Source: Gallionellales bacterium CG03_land_8_20_14_0_80_55_15 (lineage in GTDB: Bacteria > Pseudomonadota > Gammaproteobacteria > Burkholderiales > Gallionellaceae). Taken from it: 7,814 nucleotides of DNA. A program made the position numbers and the translations under genes. Where the stretch lies: positions 1 to 7,814 of the forward strand of contig PEUR01000147.1 of assembly GCA_002780675.1 (NCBI GenBank), given 5' to 3'. Below the pieces are notes generated by a model. It was not told the DNA's origin. It saw only the letters and a list, made by a program, of their open reading frames with translations, and did not search any database. Positions 6,649 through 7,814 of the stretch are shown here, one piece after another; positions within the stretch are counted from its first letter, which is position 1; every line of letters starts with the position of its first letter.

Positions 6649-6676
6649 TTGATAAGAGGGCTGTTTCTGTTAAAGT
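6649..6676 (+). promoter_or_regulatory. candidate promoter of the M23 peptidase gene
   Basis: TTGATA (6649-6654, 5 of 6) is followed by 16 bases and TAAAGT (6671-6676, 4 of 6), then the GC-rich discriminator CCGCCCC. A TTGACT at 6643-6648 is an alternative -35 but would need a 22-base spacer. The predicted start near 6683 gives a leader of about 62 bases. The proposed tyrS -35 lies only 7 bases away, back to back. Confidence 0.5.
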
Positions 6677-6734
6677 CCGCCCCAATTCAAAAGCCGCACG
6701 CTTTATTAGTTTAGCTACGCCACCACACAGATTC

Positions 6735-6738
6735 GGAG
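6735..6738 (+). promoter_or_regulatory. Shine-Dalgarno GGAG of the M23 peptidase gene
   Basis: GGAG sits 6 bases before the ATG at 6745. It is the best ribosome binding site in the window and decides that start over the in-frame ATG at 6760, which has none. Confidence 0.8.
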
Positions 6739-6744
6739 ACGCGA

Positions 6745-7814
6745 ATGTTAACGCAAAATATGATTAACCAAGAGCGCAAAAACAAATTACGCTGGTTTGT
6801 CACCATTTCCACCCTCCCGTTACTCGGTGTGGTAACAGCCTTCGGTCTTGTTCCAACCAGCGACCTGGGTCTGAATACCGGCAAAATCTCCATCGAAGAA
6901 GTCGCTTTACCAGGCAACCTTGCTGCCCAAACAGCTTCCACAACATTTTGGCGCACTGAACGCACACAAGCCGGCGATACGGTAGCCGACTTGATGCAAA
7001 GACTCAACATCAAAGATGCTGCCGCCAGTGACTATCTGCGCAACAACACAGATTCAAAATCTTTCCGCAAGCTGCCATCCGGTCAGGAAGTGCAAGCCGA
7101 GATAGATGCAACGGGAGCGTTGGTTTCCCTGCGCTATCTGGGCAATCAAGGCTCGCAAATCATCATCAAAAAACAGCGTGATCAGTTCACCACTGAAACC
7201 GTCGCCGCACAACTGGAAAAACGCCTGTTTGTGCGTACCGGTAAAATCAAGACCAACTTGTACGAAGCGACCGATGCCGCAGGAATGCCTGAATCTGCGG
7301 CCAATCAATTGACTGAAATTTTCAACGGCGATATAGATTTTCACCATGACCTGACACGCGGCGATAAATTTACCGCCGTATATGAAATGACTTACAGCAA
7401 CGGCGCGCTGGTCAGCGCAGGCAAAATTCAGGCTGCCGAATTCATCAATCAGGGCCATGTTTACCGTGCCGTGCTTTTCTCAGCCGATGGCAAACACAGC
7501 GACTATTACACCCCTGAAGGAAATAGTCTCAAGAAAGCATTTTTGCGTTCGCCTGTCGCTTTCTCGCGTGTCAGCTCAGGCTTTACCACCGCACGCTTTC
7601 ACCCGGTGCTGAACCAATGGCGCGCGCACAAGGGCACCGATTTTGCTGCCGCGATGGGTACGCCCATCAAAGCAACCGCGAATGGTGTCGTGGCCTTCGC
7701 CGGCAGCCAAAATGGCTATGGCAAGCTCATCGTACTGAAGCACTCCAATAGCGTTTCGACCGCATATGGTCACATGTCACGCTTCGCCAAAGACATGCGC
7801 AATGGAAAACGCGT
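6745..7814 (+). CDS. M23 family metallopeptidase, MepM-like murein endopeptidase (partial, 3' end off window)
   Basis: The frame from the ATG at 6745 stays open to the last base (356 complete codons plus two bases), so the C terminus is missing. Layout: a short basic N terminus; one hydrophobic segment (about 17-36) acting as signal anchor; a LysM/OapA-like region with TERTQAGDTVADLMQRLNI (71-89); a middle domain with LTEIFNGDIDFHHDLTRGDKFTAVYE (189-214); and the start of the zinc peptidase domain with FHPVLNQWRAHKGTDFAA (285-302). H295 and D299 are the HxxxD zinc ligands and H343 in YGHMS is the expected catalytic His. The second HxH motif should lie beyond the edge. The order matches E. coli MepM (YebA), which cuts D-Ala-meso-DAP crosslinks in periplasmic peptidoglycan so that the sacculus can grow. 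Family and periplasmic location are secure; exact bond specificity is inferred. It is divergent from tyrS. Confidence 0.93.
   Translation, partial: MLTQNMINQERKNKLRWFVTISTLPLLGVVTAFGLVPTSDLGLNTGKISIEEVALPGNLAAQTASTTFWRTERTQAGDTVADLMQRLNIKDAAASDYLRNNTDSKSFRKLPSGQEVQAEIDATGALVSLRYLGNQGSQIIIKKQRDQFTTETVAAQLEKRLFVRTGKIKTNLYEATDAAGMPESAANQLTEIFNGDIDFHHDLTRGDKFTAVYEMTYSNGALVSAGKIQAAEFINQGHVYRAVLFSADGKHSDYYTPEGNSLKKAFLRSPVAFSRVSSGFTTARFHPVLNQWRAHKGTDFAAAMGTPIKATANGVVAFAGSQNGYGKLIVLKHSNSVSTAYGHMSRFAKDMRNGKR

Noticed and set aside
7054..7458. 134-codon minus-strand open frame antisense to the M23 peptidase gene
   Set aside because: The plus strand codes for a recognisable MepM-like protein through this stretch. 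The opposite frame has no ribosome binding site or family resemblance.

Overview
This window is a housekeeping segment of a proteobacterial chromosome, most likely from a betaproteobacterium of the Nitrosomonadales (a Gallionellaceae-like lineage is my best guess, from protein flavour and moderate GC, and is unproven). The evidence is the 'macromolecular synthesis operon' rpsU-dnaG-rpoD with a yqeY gene between rpsU and dnaG, a beta/gamma-type TyrRS with HLGH and KMSKS motifs, and a MepM-like M23 peptidase gene divergent from tyrS.

Layout on the minus strand, in transcription order (high to low coordinates): tyrS (6536-5331); a 520-base gap holding a probable tyrS terminator, several inverted repeats and the rpsU promoter; rpsU (4810-4598); yqeY (4545-4099); a 110-base gap with a terminator-like hairpin; dnaG (3988-2243); a 156-base gap with a perfect TATAAT promoter next to a 16-bp palindrome; rpoD (2086-83); and, only 8 bases after the rpoD stop, a tRNA with anticodon CAT, probably tRNA-Ile2. 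On the plus strand one gene begins at 6745 and runs off the right edge: a membrane-anchored M23 metallopeptidase whose reading frame stays open to the last base.

The operon joins translation initiation (bS21), replication priming (DnaG) and transcription initiation (sigma-70) in one transcript. The signals seen suggest graded output: a promoter with a GC-rich discriminator drives rpsU, a terminator-like hairpin and a start without a clear Shine-Dalgarno sequence throttle dnaG, and a separate promoter restores rpoD (and the tRNA behind it). tyrS and the peptidase gene appear to be driven from back-to-back promoters in a 208-base divergent region.

I see no mobile element, CRISPR array, defence island or clearly new system. 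What deserves a second look is non-coding: the rpoD promoter palindrome, the attenuator before dnaG, the repeat-rich tyrS-rpsU gap, and the mixed identity elements of the CAT tRNA.
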